Below are positions 1-10,596 of a stretch of 64,000 bases of DNA, piece after piece; position 1 is the stretch's first letter; the number at the start of each line of letters is the position of its first letter. The notes beneath the pieces were generated by a model that worked only from the letters and a program-made list of their open reading frames with translations, was not told where the DNA came from and ran no database searches. This stretch comes from Berghia stephanieae (lineage: Eukaryota; Mollusca; Gastropoda; Nudibranchia; Aeolidiidae), in the NCBI GenBank assembly GCA_034508935.3, contig CM067445.1, positions 80,205,348 through 80,269,347 of the forward strand, given 5' to 3'. A program made the position numbers and the translations under genes.

Positions 1-105
1 ACGAGAGAATGTGAGTAAAGAGTCTTTTCAAGGATTCAACTTTGAACCACCAAGGGCAGGATTTGAACAAGAATCCCGCCGGTCCGAATCTGTGTACATA
101 CCATT
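1..105 (-). repeat. SINE-A fragment, cut by window edge
   Basis: The start of the window reads as the reverse of the SINE-A middle (GAGAGAATGTGAGTAAAGAG then CAAGGATTCAAC), running toward the tRNA-like head, which is degraded. Confidence 0.65.
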
Positions 106-140
106 AGTGTCAGCAACGTTCATCGTTACCTTTTTGACTT

Positions 141-450
141 GTGCGGGTATGTGGTCTTGTTGTGTGACACTCGTTTTTGGATTGGAAGGTCTTGGGTTCC
201 AGCCTCGCTCGGCGCATAGTAGAGTCCTTGGAAAAGGCTGTTTACTCACATTCTCTCAACGTACTCAGGTGTAAAAAGAGTATCTAGTACCGCGCCATTA
301 ACAGCGTTGTCTCTGTCATAAAAAATGTAATATCGCCTAACAGAATCCATGTCTCGTCCTACATGTTAAGTGTTACTGTTGGCAAGGGATCCCTTGTAAA
401 GCGTGTTGAGCACGTTTAGTGGATTTTGCGCTGTATAAAAGCTCTAATTT
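141..450 (+). repeat. SINE-A copy, nearly full length
   Basis: tRNA-like head with an A-box-like GTGGTCTTGT and a B-box-like GGGTTCCAGCCTC. The body has CTCACATTCTCTCA and GTAATATCGCCTAACAG. The tail has AAAGCGTGTTGAGCACG and GCGCTGTATAAAAGCTC. Diverged at many sites, so not recent. Confidence 0.8.
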
Positions 451-708
451 TTTCTATTAGATCACAACAAAGCAACATAATCTGTCACCTCTCAAGGAGA
501 CCCGACATTCAAAGACTTCTTTCTCCAACCCCAATCCGACATAGGGTAGAAAAGTCGTGACGTCACACCTTCCTTATTCCGGATCAAAACTCCTTGAAAG
601 TGTGTAACCTGTCCTCCGGTCAATGCGTAAACAATGAATGGGTTACATATTGAAAATAAGACGAATGCCTATTTATTATAGTAGCAAGATGTATAGTCAG
701 ATTCTTTG

Positions 709-967
709 TGCGGCTATATGGTCTTGTGGTATGACGCTCGCTTTCGGATCAGAAGGTCATGGGTTCGAGCCTCGCGCTTGGCGCATAGTTGAGTCCTTGG
801 AAAAGGCTATTTACTCACTTTCTCTCACCGTACTCAGGTGTAAAATGAGTACCTGGCCGTAAACAGCGTTGCCTTTGTCCGAAAAAATGTTAAATGTTGT
901 TGTTGACCAGGGAACCCTTGTAAAGCGCTTTGAGCACATTCAGTGGATATTGAGTTATATAAAGCTC
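709..967 (+). repeat. SINE-A copy
   Basis: Head GGCTATATGGTCTTGTGGTA, B box GGGTTCGAGCC, tail AAAGCGCTTTGAGCAC and a final TATATAAAGCTC. The GTAATATCGCC stretch is shortened. Confidence 0.82.
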
Positions 968-1170
968 CTTTTTTTTTGGGTGATAACTGGGCGCAAAAGA
1001 GTGAGGATAGATGGTATGACAGACGACCAGCATATATTTAGGCTAGGAAATAAGATGCCATCACTGTGGAACTAGAATATCATTCTTCTCATTCACTCAC
1101 AATGTATGTATTCGGTCCTCGAGAAGATACTTCCAATCGCCTTGGAACCAGTCTTTTGACAACACAAATA

Positions 1171-1281
1171 GGGTCCGCGTGGCTCAGCGGTACGGTCTTT
1201 GCTTCGTACCCGAAAGGTACCGAATTCGATCACCCGCGCTAGAGAAAAATTTCCCCTATGGGATGAATAAAGGGAACTTTA
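1171..1281 (+). repeat. SINE-B copy with internal deletion
   Basis: The tRNA-like head (GGCTCAGCGGTACGGTCTTT, then GAATTCGATCACCC) is joined directly to the 3' end TTTCCCCTATGGGATGAATA. The middle of the element, present in other copies, is missing. Confidence 0.78.
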
Positions 1282-1289
1282 TTTTTTTT

Positions 1290-1573
1290 TTAAACTCTCC
1301 TTACCAGCTATTTTAGAGAATTTCCCCCAAAACTTCACACCCACCCAACACAAAGTTAGACTTTTCTTACTCAAACAAAAAAGTAACAAGTGCATTCTAT
1401 ACAGAATTGTGTTTAGCAAAATGAGCTCTACAACACAGTGTTTAGTATTATTAGCTGTAATCAAAACATTTTTATACATTTTATGATGTACAAGAGATAT
1501 CAGAATGAGAAAATGATCGGTTGCATCGTAACGAATGTGACGATTTTCCTATGGGTGGTAAGGAAAGGGTTAA
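1290..1573. mobile_element. M4 MITE (TTAA-flanked)
   Basis: Bounded by TTAA. The ends read ACTCTCCTTACCAGC on the left and GGTGGTAAGGAAAGGG on the right, an imperfect terminal inverted repeat. The interior has the family landmarks CGTAACGAATGTGACGATTT and ATGATGTACAAGAG. No coding capacity. TTAA plus a CCCTCTCC-like end suggests a piggyBac-type non-autonomous element. Confidence 0.78.
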
Positions 1574-1896
1574 ACTAGCCCATCCCTGCTGTCCTACACC
1601 ACAATTTAATAATCTTCCATTCAACACTTTGGTCTGAATCTGCCATAATGTCGACCTTTGTTGAAGATATTAAATTTAGAAGGCCTATCCCCCGAGGGGC
1701 CGTTCCATTCTCTCTTTAAACTCATTTGGGCGTGATCAATATGAAATTTCAGACACAAAAAGTGGAGCTTGAATTAATTTTGAAGTTGATAAAAATGCCT
1801 AAAGTAAAAAATGTATGAACCTCAAACAAAAAGAAGAAACAAAAGTAACTGTAATATAATATGAAGAGGAAACATTCAGAACTACAAAGTCACATT
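1574..1896. other. No recognisable feature
   Basis: AT-rich sequence without a long reading frame or match to the repeat families seen elsewhere in the window. Confidence 0.4.
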
Positions 1897-2134
1897 TGTG
1901 ACCCATCGTCTCAAAACGGCATTATGTCGGGAAGAACCAGATGCTTAAAAGCCTAATTAAAGCTAAACTGGTAAAAAAAATTGAATTATTGCTATTTAAC
2001 ATTCTAAAATACGATATTCATTCCCTTTAAAAAAGCATACAAACTCATTGTAACTCTGATATTTCTAGCAATAAACTCAATTCTCAGCATCTTAATCATT
2101 CCGACATAATACCGTTTTGAGGCAAAAGGTCACA
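1897..2134. mobile_element. M5 MITE (TGTGACCC ends)
   Basis: Starts TGTGACCCATCGTCTCAAAA, ends with its inverted counterpart CCGACATAATACCGTTTTGA followed by GGTCACA. Interior has the family marker TATTTCTAGC. About 238 bp, non-coding. Confidence 0.8.
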
Positions 2135-2354
2135 TTTTCATCAGTCAGAAAAAAACTGCAATTTTTACATGTATTCAGTGACTTAAAGGGTAAAGTCATT
2201 GAATTATTTGACTCAGAGAGCAAAAACCTCAAGATCTGTACAAGTGTCTATGAAAGCCGAGGCAGACTGGTTTTTTTGAATGGGTTTTTTTTTCTTGTAT
2301 TTTTCTTTCTTGATTTGTTTGGCACCTTTCATACACACTTTCATACCTACAGGG

Positions 2355-2462
2355 GGGAGGGGCGAAGTGGACGAGTTGTTAAAGCATTGCACTGTGATCC
2401 GGAAGATCCCGGGTTCGAGCCCTGCTTCAGGCACTTTCGTTTTATTTTCCTTGGGCAAGTTT

Positions 2463-2496
<34 letters not shown>

Positions 2497-2500
2497 GGCA
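2355..2500 (+). repeat. SINE-E: tRNA-headed repeat joined to (AAT)n
   Basis: GGCGAAGTGGACGAGTTGTT and CCCGGGTTCGAGCCC form A- and B-box-like parts of a tRNA-derived head. A reverse copy of this head is at 47740-47825. It runs into a TAA tract that is also the tail of the LINE fragment to the right. Confidence 0.55.
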
Positions 2501-3045
2501 TTTATATAGCGCTTTACCCCGTTGTCACAGGCTCTAAGCGCTTTACAGTGATATAAAACAAAACATATTACAGTGAGACAAGTGTGAAGGAAACGTGATA
2601 CGAATTCAATTTAACAACAAAAAAATATGAAAATAATATTGCAACATTATGACGTAAAAAGATAAAACTTTAGGCGAGATTTGAACGTTGTCAACGAATC
2701 CGAGCATCTCACGTGTGATGGGAGAGAGTTCCAAAAATGGGGGGCCGAAAATTGAAAAGACTGTTCACCTATTTTACGCAATGGCTTAGGTTTGACAAGG
2801 ATTGATCAGTCATTGCTTGACCTCAAGTTTCCATTGGGGACATATATGTTTAGAAGGTCTTTAATATAGGAGGGACTGTTCGTGCTCAGGGATTTGTAGA
2901 CAACAGTACAAATCTTATAGGCAACTCTTTTTTCCACAGGAAGCCAATGTAACTCACCCCCAATTTGCTCACTTGGACAACATGGGTAATTCCTGTTGAC
3001 ATCAGACATCCTGTTTGATGGATTATCTATATTCCTTCATGGAAT
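2460..3045 (-). mobile_element. L2/CR1-type LINE 3' end, broken
   Basis: On the minus strand the last part of a reverse transcriptase reads through LHWLPVEKRVAYKI, SPSYIKDLL and, further on, FSAPHFWNSLP, the typical C-terminal order of CR1/L2-group LINEs. The 3' end carries a GCGCTATATAAATGCC stretch and an (ATT)n tail at 2465-2494. The 5' part is absent, as expected from truncated reverse transcription. A related piece of the 2958-3060 part lies at 47610-47710 in the other orientation. Confidence 0.75.
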
Positions 3046-3558
3046 GCCTCGGCGACGGGATCTCATTGTGCCGTGTTGCGAAAGGGCGTATCTACATTTT
3101 TTTCATACTGATTCTAAGGTGTCCTAAAGTTGGCACATACATGGATAGCGTATGACCAGACGGTACTTCTTTGTGGGACATAAAGTGGACCAATGGGAGC
3201 GATCTATATTCATGTTTTCGTCAAACCAAGTCATCAATCACATGATTTGTTGCTGTCCAACGATTGGTTATCTCTTCAGAAATGTAAACACGCTGCTTTG
3301 TTTATGAAAGTTGCAAACATACCCATGTGTCAAGCTGAAGAAAATGACCTATCGTGATAAAAAACTGTGAACACTTTTCACTATGTGGGTCACTTTGAGC
3401 ACATATTCCAACGTGACCAATGACCTCGAGCACATGGAAATGTAATATAGATCATGCCCTTTAATTCACACAGTTGTGATTCGTCCTCAATGACCAGTAT
3501 GTTTTCTAATGGTCAACTGTTCAAAATATGTGAGTAAATTTCGGAGTCACAAAACATT
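3046..3558. other. No recognisable feature
   Basis: Apparently unique sequence; no reading frame with recognisable protein content and no copy seen elsewhere in the window. Confidence 0.4.
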
Positions 3559-3690
3559 GAGCTTTTATATAGCGTAATATCCACTAAACGTGCTCAGAGT
3601 ACTTTACAAGAGGTCCTTGGCCAACAACAACACTTAGCATGTATGACGCGACATGACGCCTGTTAGGCAATATTACAATTTTTTCCCACA
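3559..3690 (-). repeat. SINE-A 3' half
   Basis: Reverse of the SINE-A tail: GAGCTTTTATATAGCGTAAT, then CATGACGCCTGTTAGGCAAT. Head absent. Confidence 0.75.
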
Positions 3691-3975
3691 TACGGAAACG
3701 TCTCCGCATACACATACACAAACTCTTTACATACACACTACTATACCATCTACCAGAAAATTAAAACACATAAACCACATTAATTGTCAAAATAAGCTCT
3801 TCTAAATAATTCAGCTTTTAATTCTTTTAAACGTTCTAAGTTTTCATTGGGGTTTTTTTTGGGTTTTTTTGGTATTGTATGAAAGGGACTTCCACAACCT
3901 GTAGTTCTGTTATTCTGAAGGATTTGCTTTGAAATAAAAGACTTAGAGATGCATCTGTCATAATCTACCCAATAA

Positions 3976-4168
3976 AGATAGAACGAAGATGACGTCACTC
4001 TGGTCTTTGTTATTGTTTTTTGCCATCCACGTTTATGAGTACTTCTCACTATACTGTATGAACCAGACTATAACATTTCATGGTTACACAGAGTTTTGTG
4101 TGTTGGTCCGGTATATTTCCGGATGGCAATGTTGTGAGCTTCTTAGCCAAGTGCTTACTATCTATACA
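3976..4168. mobile_element. M2 MITE, older subfamily
   Basis: Ends GATAGAACGAAGATGACG and CTTACTATCTATA with the interior signature TTTGTTATTGTTTTTTGCCA and TCCGGATGGCAATG. Orientation opposite to the copy at 14974. Confidence 0.78.
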
Positions 4169-4269
4169 CAAATCCACTAATTATACCCAGAATGCTTTAC
4201 GTAAAGAGTGCCTAAGAAGACGAGATTTTGGGGGTGGGGGGTCAATCTCGGATTATGTGGAATATTTTT

Positions 4270-4440
4270 TTTGACACCCCTGCCCCACCTAGCAGTCATC
4301 AGGTCTGTTATATATGGCGGAAAATACTTTGCGATAGTCTAGCGTCTTATCTAAAGGAGAGCACGCAATTGCTACTATTCGTTTTACGCGAAAGGGATAC
4401 ACTGGGTCTTATGTGGCTCTGAAGGAGAGATGGTGTATGT
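4270..4440 (+). repeat. SINE-C body without head
   Basis: Matches the SINE-C body: GGTCTGTTATATATGGCGG, CTAGCGTCTTATC, CAATTGCTACT and GGCTCTGAAGGAGA. The tRNA-like head is missing or unrecognisable. Confidence 0.6.
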
Positions 4441-4487
4441 GTGTCTTTGTGTGTATGTGTGTGTGTGTGTGTGGGGGGGGGGGGGGT
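4439..4487 (+). repeat. (TG)n plus poly-G tract
   Basis: TG dinucleotide run passing directly into 14 G. Confidence 0.9.
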
Positions 4488-4736
4488 GAGAATATGAGGA
4501 AAGATGACATTTTCTGCATTCTTTAGAAAGCCACTTGAGATACAATTTGTCTGGATCTAAAGTGAAATTGGTTTCCCAAAATTGACTGCAAGATAATAAA
4601 TAAATTGTTATACAAATGCCAAAGCCTCATCAAGTTCTTCTCTTCATATGCCTTTTCTGTCTCCTGTTAAATGTGAGAGCACCATCCTTAAATTACTCAG
4701 TCAGAATAATAAGGGAGTAAAATAAAAGACAATAGA

Positions 4737-5035
4737 GTTCAACAGTCGTGACGTCACTGCCCACTTAATGACGCATAGTAATTGGTTCTAAACTATCGGA
4801 ACAATGGCGGACGCCATAATTTCCATCACCGCCCTTTTGAAATAAAATACTTCTCCGATGAGCATAAAAGTGTATCCAGAGAAGAAAAACATTATAAATC
4901 TGATCATGTTTTGACTTTTTTATACATTCTGTTCACACGACATGTGACAAAAGTTCTAGCCAGCATGAAGAATAAAAAGTACCGATTTTCTTTGTTTAGA
5001 ACCAAGCTGCTGGTTGCTGGAAAACCAAGAAAGGT
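4737..5035 (+). mobile_element. M3 MITE
   Basis: Starts TTCAACAGTCGTGACGTCAC. Interior markers are CAATGGCGGACGCC, CGAGCATAAAAG, CTAGCCAGCATGAAGAATAA and TTTCTTTGTTTAGAACCA. The right terminal GACTATTGAA seen in other copies is lost. Confidence 0.78.
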
Positions 5036-5207
5036 TTGTTGATCTCTTAATTATAATGGTTAACCCTTTGAATGCAGGGTTCAATTTTAAACTACCTAAC
5101 ATGAAAAACAATTGCAGTGTTATAAATCAAATAAAAATGTTCAATTAATTCCGCCTGAAAAGGGGGCCCCCTAAGCCAAAAGCAATACCCAATGTCTAAA
5201 AATATCT

Positions 5208-5340
5208 ACAGAGACGACGTTGGTACCGGCTAGGTACTCTTTTACACCTGTGTAGTTCCATTAGAGAATGTGAGTTAAAGTCCTTCACAAGGACTCAATC
5301 TTGCTGCGCCCACGATGGAATTCGAACATGGGACGTACCG
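5208..5340 (-). repeat. SINE-A 5' half, diverged
   Basis: Reverse SINE-A with CAGAGACGACGTTGGTACC, GAGAATGTGAGTTAAAG and a damaged B box (GGAATTCGAACATGGG). Confidence 0.65.
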
Positions 5341-5369
5341 ATCCACAAATAAATGGCATCTGAACTGTG

Positions 5370-5580
5370 GGCCCCGATATCTCAGCTGGTAGAGCATTCG
5401 TTTCACACAGAAAGGGACCAAGATCGATCCCGGGTGCAGTCGATATTTTCTTTTCTGACCCCCCTCCCTGTCCACCCAGCCGTGAATGGATAGCTGAGTC
5501 TATTAGATTTGGCGGTAAGTACTTTTCTTTTGACTTGCGTCCTATCAAAAGGATAGCAGCCAATTGCTATTGTCTGTTTC
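5370..5580 (+). repeat. SINE-C copy
   Basis: tRNA-like head ATCTCAGCTGGTAGAGCATT with B box AAGATCGATCCCGGG, followed by the body TTTTCTGACCCCCC and TAGATTTGGCGGTAAGTACT. It ends where an M9-like AAACTCGTCCTTCAAATATC sequence begins. Confidence 0.8.
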
Positions 5581-5665
5581 CAGAAAACTCGTCCTTCAAA
5601 TATCGATCGATTTAAATAAAACTCTCAAATCAGAGATCTCAAGATGAAAGTGATTTAAATCGATC
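5572..5665. repeat. M9 single arm
   Basis: CTCGTCCTTCAAATATCGAT followed by CGATTTAAAT; one arm of the palindromic M9 family. Confidence 0.6.
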
Positions 5666-5742
5666 TACATTTGTTTTTTCGCCATATTTTTGAAGACGCG
5701 TCTTTCTGGAGTACTGTAGTTAGCAGGTTAGTGTTTACAATA

Positions 5743-5993
5743 CAAAATTAGCAGTCCTTCACAGCCATTAGGCCCATGGAATCGGAGTTTAAACCAGTTT
5801 CCAAAGCGTAAAACGAACAAGAGTAATTGCTTGCTATTCTTTGGTCCGCCAAATCTAACAGACTCAGCCATCCGTTCACTGCTGGGTGGACAGTGGGGGT
5901 CAGAAAAGTATCTCAGCCACACCCAGGATCAATCTCGGTCCATTTGCGTGTGAAGCGAGTGCTCTACCAAATGAGTTATCGGGACCCCCGCAA
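5743..5993 (-). repeat. SINE-C copy, reverse
   Basis: Reverse of SINE-C from the 3' part (CAGCCATTAGGCCCATGG) to the tRNA head (GTGCTCTACCAAATGAGTTA). Near full length, close to the direct copy at 5370, so the two could pair as an inverted repeat. Confidence 0.78.
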
Positions 5994-6225
5994 TACAAAC
6001 TTTAAAGGAATGTTATTTACTTGACTATTTATTTTCTATAGGCTTGAATGTAGTTTATTATAACGCTCCTACTTGAATCGTTTTGGTAGCGGAAGGAGAT
6101 ATGGTATTCTTGGATATAGAGACACATTCAATTATGGCGATTAATCTAGCCGTAAAGAAATGGGAGAAATATAATTGGAATATAGTCTGGCTCACTTGAC
6201 GAAGTTTTCACATGGACGCGCTTTG

Positions 6226-6257
<32 letters not shown>

Positions 6258-6275
6258 AGGTGTGTGTAAGGGGTG
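6226..6275 (+). repeat. (GT)n microsatellite
   Basis: GT run, interrupted near its right end. Confidence 0.9.
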
Positions 6276-6415
6276 AGGGGGTGTACTTTTGGTGTATCTG
6301 TGGTCTGTGGGTGAGTGAATCATTGTGTGTATGTGTGAAGGTGGGTGGATGAATTTGGGGGGAGTAACAAGCGCATACTATCTATAATTATATAATATTA
6401 CGTGACACATCGCAA

Positions 6416-6595
6416 CATACACAATAACAGTAAGTTTTTGCCGTACATAATTTCTTCAACAAAACAAGCTCTACGACACACTGTTCATTTTCTTTCAATT
6501 TTATGATGTACAAAATAAAACTGAATGAGAGCAATAATGGCTGTATCGTAACGAATGTGATGATGTTACTATAGTTGATAAGTAGAGGGTTAAAA
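6416..6595. mobile_element. M4 MITE, truncated
   Basis: Retains CATAATTTCTTCAACAAAAC, CACTGTTCATTTTCTTT and CGTAACGAATGTGATGATG with the right end AGAGGGTTAA. The left terminal is missing. Confidence 0.68.
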
Positions 6596-6601
6596 TAAAA
6601 T

Positions 6602-6722
6602 TGAGCTTTTATATAGCGCAATATCCAGCAACACGTAACATGTAGAATGAGACATGACGCCGGGTAGGCGAGACTACAATCTTTCCCGACAGAGACAACG
6701 CTGTTACCGGTCAGGTACTCCT
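6602..6722 (-). repeat. SINE-A 3' part
   Basis: GAGCTTTTATATAGCGCAAT, ACATGACGCCGGGTAGGCGA, then CAACGCTGTTACCGG in reverse orientation. Directly abuts the M4 fragment on its left. Confidence 0.75.
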
Positions 6723-7068
6723 TCCTTAGGCATGCCTCTCTGATATTTGTAATCACAAATAATATTTTAAACAATTGACTTAATGAATAATAACTAATTA
6801 AGCTGTAACTAAATTCAATTAACAAAGGGGAGTAACTCTTTCCTAGCCTAACTCGATGTATAAGTCCATAATAAAGGTAATTTATTCGATCGATATAATT
6901 TGAAGGATGAGTTTTCTGGCCCAAATTTTAAAAAAAAATATAATATTCCTTTTTAGAGTTCGACATAGACAACAAAATAAATTAATTTACTTTATTGTCT
7001 ACAATAATTTTATTTTCAGTTTTAAGGACTTTTCGGCACTTCGGCAATTGTTAGGTTGTTATATTTAT

Positions 7069-7610
7069 TGTAAGGGGCTCCCACAGTTGGTAGTGTACTC
7101 GCTTGACACGCAAAAGGACCGAGATCAATCCCGATTTCAGTCGAGATTTTTTTCCTGACCCCTTTTTTTTCACCCAGCTGAGTCTGTTAGATTTGACGTA
7201 AAGTACTTTGCAAGCAATACGCTTCAACAGTCGTAACGTCACTTCCCTCGTAATGACGCATGGTAACTTAGTAACTGGCTCTAAACTGTCGTAACAATGG
7301 CGGACGCCCGTATGAAATATTTCTCCGACGAGCATAAAAGCGTATCCAGGGGAAAAAACAACAACATTATAAATCTGATCATGTTTTGACTTTTACCCAT
7401 TCCGATCACAAGATATATGAAAAGTTCTAGACAGTATGAGGAATAAAAAGTAACGATTTTCTTTGTTTAGAACCACGATGGCCGCCGTTGCTGGGCGACT
7501 TGACATCAGACTATTGAATCCAATTGCTAATGTCCATTTCACGCTCTAGATAAACACCGGCTCTATGAGCCCAATGGCTCTGAAGGACTACAGAGAGATA
7601 TTTATTGTGA
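7069..7610 (+). repeat. SINE-C split by an M3 insertion
   Basis: The left part (to 7202) has the tRNA head, GATCAATCCCGATTTCAG and GTAAAGTACTTTGCAAGCAA. The right part resumes at about 7528 with AATTGCTAATGTCCATTTCA and continues to GGCTCTGAAGGACTAC. The gap is an M3 element, so SINE-C was present before this M3 copy arrived. Confidence 0.78.
7202..7527 (+). mobile_element. M3 MITE inside SINE-C
   Basis: Near-complete: TTCAACAGTCGTAACGTCAC at the left and GACATCAGACTATTGAATCC at the right, giving an imperfect terminal inverted repeat TTCAAYAGTC. Non-coding. Confidence 0.82.
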
Positions 7611-7744
7611 CGTGTCGTTTCAACACAGTATTACATCGGACTAATCATTAAATCTGAACATTTGATTTTGTAGTAAAAACGTGACACTAGAGTTAAAGTG
7701 ACACAAAGCTGCTAGAAACCGTGGAGTATAAAAAGTAATAAACA

Positions 7745-7828
7745 AAAAATGAATAGAAAACCTTCAATTGAGAACTAAATACCGAACGCGGAACGTTTCG
7801 GGTTAAAAACCCTTCTTCAGCCATGAAT
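7745..7828. repeat. Dispersed repeat R10
   Basis: Contains CCGAACGCGGAACGTTTCGG and AAAAACCCTTCTTCAGCC. Related segments lie at 10060-10150, 39625-39690 and 41655-41705. Origin not recognised. Confidence 0.6.
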
Positions 7829-7829
7829 A

Positions 7830-8480
7830 CATTACTTTAAAAGGATATAGTAATGTATCTATGTCCTTTGTAAAGATAAATTACACACAATTCAATAATG
7901 CATGCACATCACAAGCAGGCAGCCACCCATGAACACAAGAGATAATTTTTTTGTGTGTGTGTAGAATTTCACAGCGCTCTTGACACTTGTAGGTCATTTC
8001 AGGGCTTACGTGAATGAATTGAATGTGGCTGCGCAGTCTCTATGGACGCTTGCCGTGAATGTGTGCGTCAGTCTGTTTCTATTATCCAGTTAGTAATTTG
8101 CCTCCATAAATGTCTGTCTAGTGCAAGTATTCTTGGCTTTATAATGTCATCATGTGTGTTAATGGATGATTACTTCAAACAAGGAGCAAAATACAGTGGG
8201 CGTACACCAACTTCACTTCCAACAACATTGAATCAAGATCTCAAAAAAAATCAAATACATTTATAAACAACAACCGAAAAACTGATTTCAACAACACAAG
8301 GTAACACCCAACTGCCTCAGCACCTTAACATACATGATGACATTCTAAAGCTTAGGTGAATGGACTGTTCTAAATAAAGTATCCAACAGCAATCTACCAG
8401 TGAATCGAGCCCGATACTCCGAAATCGTCTCACTTATCACCGAGACACAGGACTTCTGGAGCAGAACATATATAGCTATA
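7830..8480. other. No recognisable feature
   Basis: Apparently unique AT-rich sequence; the short reading frames carry no recognisable domain. Confidence 0.4.
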
Positions 8481-8489
8481 TGTATATAG

Positions 8490-8615
8490 CTAAATATTTA
8501 ACCCTTGAGCTTTAGTTTGTGCTGAAGTCCCAGGTTTTAGAGTTTTTGCAAAGACGAGGGTCATTTAAATCGATCGATATGTGAAGGACGAGTTTTCTGG
8601 CCAATTAAAAAATCA
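8490..8615. repeat. M9-family copy
   Basis: GTCCCAGGTTTTAGAG, GGGTCATTTAAATCGATCGA and GAAGGACGAGTTTTCTGGCC: the right arm of the M9 palindrome. Confidence 0.65.
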
Positions 8616-9055
8616 AAACAAAAACGAATGTTTTCACAAAATGGCAGTAAACTGGCTAACGTGATGTGTCTTTTATAGATCTATGGATAAAATCATATAC
8701 CAAAAATAAGTTGAGGAGACAAGAGCAGAATTTCCAGTTCCCAGTAATACAGTTCTATATTAGCTTATCACAGCTTGTGATGAAATTGCCTCTGGCACAG
8801 TTTGACAAATTGTCTATTATTATTAATTTTCCTTTTGTTTTCTACATAGATGGCGCCACGCCTCTAACCCCCTCCACCGAGATAATAGAGTGATTTCCCT
8901 TCCCGGAAGTCGGCCTTATTTCTCCTTCACCCATTTTATATCTTGAGCGCTCCGGGAGATCGTCAGGAGGTACTTCAAAGGAGGTAATGAGCACTTGGGT
9001 ACTAATATCAATAACTCCCAACACGATATATAGACGTAATCTCTGTCAAGATAGC
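8616..9055. other. No recognisable feature
   Basis: Unique sequence with a 75-codon open frame at 8666-8893 that lacks recognisable content. Confidence 0.35.
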
Positions 9056-9060
9056 GCTAT

Positions 9061-9245
9061 TCTCTCTCTCTTTCTCTCTCCCTCTCTCTCTCTCTCTCTC
9101 TTAAACACACACACACACACACACTCACTTTCATACAGACATATCACACACTCTCTCCCCTTCCTTCTCTCTCTCCCTCTCTTTCACACACACACACACA
9201 CACACGCACAAACGTTCTCTCTCCTTTCCCTTCCCCCCCCCCCCC

Positions 9246-9301
<56 letters not shown>

Positions 9302-9320
9302 CTAGCTCTTTCTCTTTCTT
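9061..9320 (+). repeat. Compound microsatellite (TC, CA, C, CTAT)
   Basis: TC-rich tracts alternate with CA runs at about 9103-9124 and 9185-9205, a run of 14 C at about 9233-9246 and a CTAT array at about 9265-9300. Confidence 0.92.
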
Positions 9321-9512
9321 TCTCGTGTCTCAAGAGGAAGAGGGAAGTGATTTCTATTTTTAGAATCCCTGTCATCAGTGTGTATTGTGTGAGTGCATTT
9401 TGTAGATAACCGCTGGTCATTGGTACTGAGACCGATTACGTGATAATGAAAGTATCGAATAGGAAAATTGAATATCAATTTGGCAATGCTGTCGTGGTCT
9501 GGAAAAACATGT

Positions 9513-9690
9513 ATTTAAAAATTTGGCCAGAAAAATTAAATGTCGATCGATTAGAAAAACCTTATTCTTGTCAACAACTCTCAGACCTGGGTCGTTGTAA
9601 AGCCTCAGGTTTGAGAGTTTTGTGTCAAGGTGAAGACCATTTCATTCGATTGATATTTGAAGGACGATTATTCTTGCCAAAATCCTAAAA
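9513..9690. mobile_element. M9 element, both arms present
   Basis: Left arm TTTGGCCAGAAAAATTAAAT, right arm TTGATATTTGAAGGACGATT followed by TTCTTGCCAAAA. The centre holds CTCTCAGACCTGGG facing CCTCAGGTTTGAGAG, so the whole unit folds back on itself. Confidence 0.68.
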
Positions 9691-10004
9691 ATGAGTGGTT
9701 GTTTTTTACCAGACTACCGGCAGAGAATTGGCAATAGACATTATTGTATCGTTCAGTTTTGCAAAACTTGACATCATCAGGTTTCGTTTTGTCCATCTAC
9801 GTTCATTCTTTATAAGTGGAAGTTGGATGTCAAATTCACTGCTTTGTTTTTTTTTTTTTTGTTGTTGTTTTTTTTTAAAGAAGATATTTAAGGGTTTTAC
9901 GACGTTTGCAACACATTTAGGCCAAAACCATCTCAGCGCAAGTAAAAAGACAAAAAAAAAAAACAACAAAAAAAAAAAACAAACGTAACTATAACTAGAT
10001 TTAG

Positions 10005-10150
10005 GGAAACGATGTAAATTCTAAGAAATGATAAACAAGAATGAATATAACAGATAAAAAAAAAACCCAAACAAAATACCAGATCCATAATATTTCGGGC
10101 TCAAAACTCATTTTCAGCCAACAACAACAAAAATAAAACCCCAATAAAGA
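10005..10150. repeat. R10 repeat copy
   Basis: AACAAAATACCAGATCC, TATTTCGGGCTCAAAACTCA and TTTTCAGCCAACAAC parallel the R10 copy at 39625. Confidence 0.55.
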
Positions 10151-10206
10151 CATTACTAAATTCCACGTGAATTTGAATGGGTTTGGGAATAGCAGAAAAC
10201 AGCATC

Positions 10207-10510
10207 GAGTTGTACAAAAGAAATGAAGTGAGTAGGAAAGTGCCAGAAGACAATAGAGAATAAAAAATGTCACGGCGGCGATGATGGCTCGAACCCGCGA
10301 CTTTACTGGTACGACAACTCCGCCTGGCCGGGGAAAGCGTGACTCAACCGTAAGAGCTATCCACGATGGTCGCGGGTTCGGACCCCCATCGCCCCAGCGA
10401 AATTTTTATTCTCTATATTGTCTTCTGGCACTTTCCTACTCACGTCATTTCTTGTTGTTATCAACCTAAGTGCCTGCTCCACTCACTTTTCTGAATTAAA
10501 AATTCACCAG
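10207..10510. mobile_element. FB-D foldback element
   Basis: The left arm (AATGAAGTGAGTAGGAAAGT, GCCAGAAGACAATAGAGAAT) is mirrored on the right (ATTGTCTTCTGGCACTTTCC). Each arm contains a tRNA-like stretch: reverse GGCTCGAACCCGCG on the left and CGCGGGTTCGGACC on the right, meeting at GAGCTATCCACGATGG. Confidence 0.72.
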
Positions 10511-10596
10511 GAAGTTGTACACTATTAATGAAGTCTTTGAATTTTTTATTTTTTTGTTATTTAAAAAGATGCAAAAGAAATTTTTGCTGTTCTGAC

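Noticed and set aside
6388-6924. 178-codon frame on the minus strand
   Set aside because: It runs through an M4 fragment and a SINE-A fragment, so it is a chance frame across repeats.
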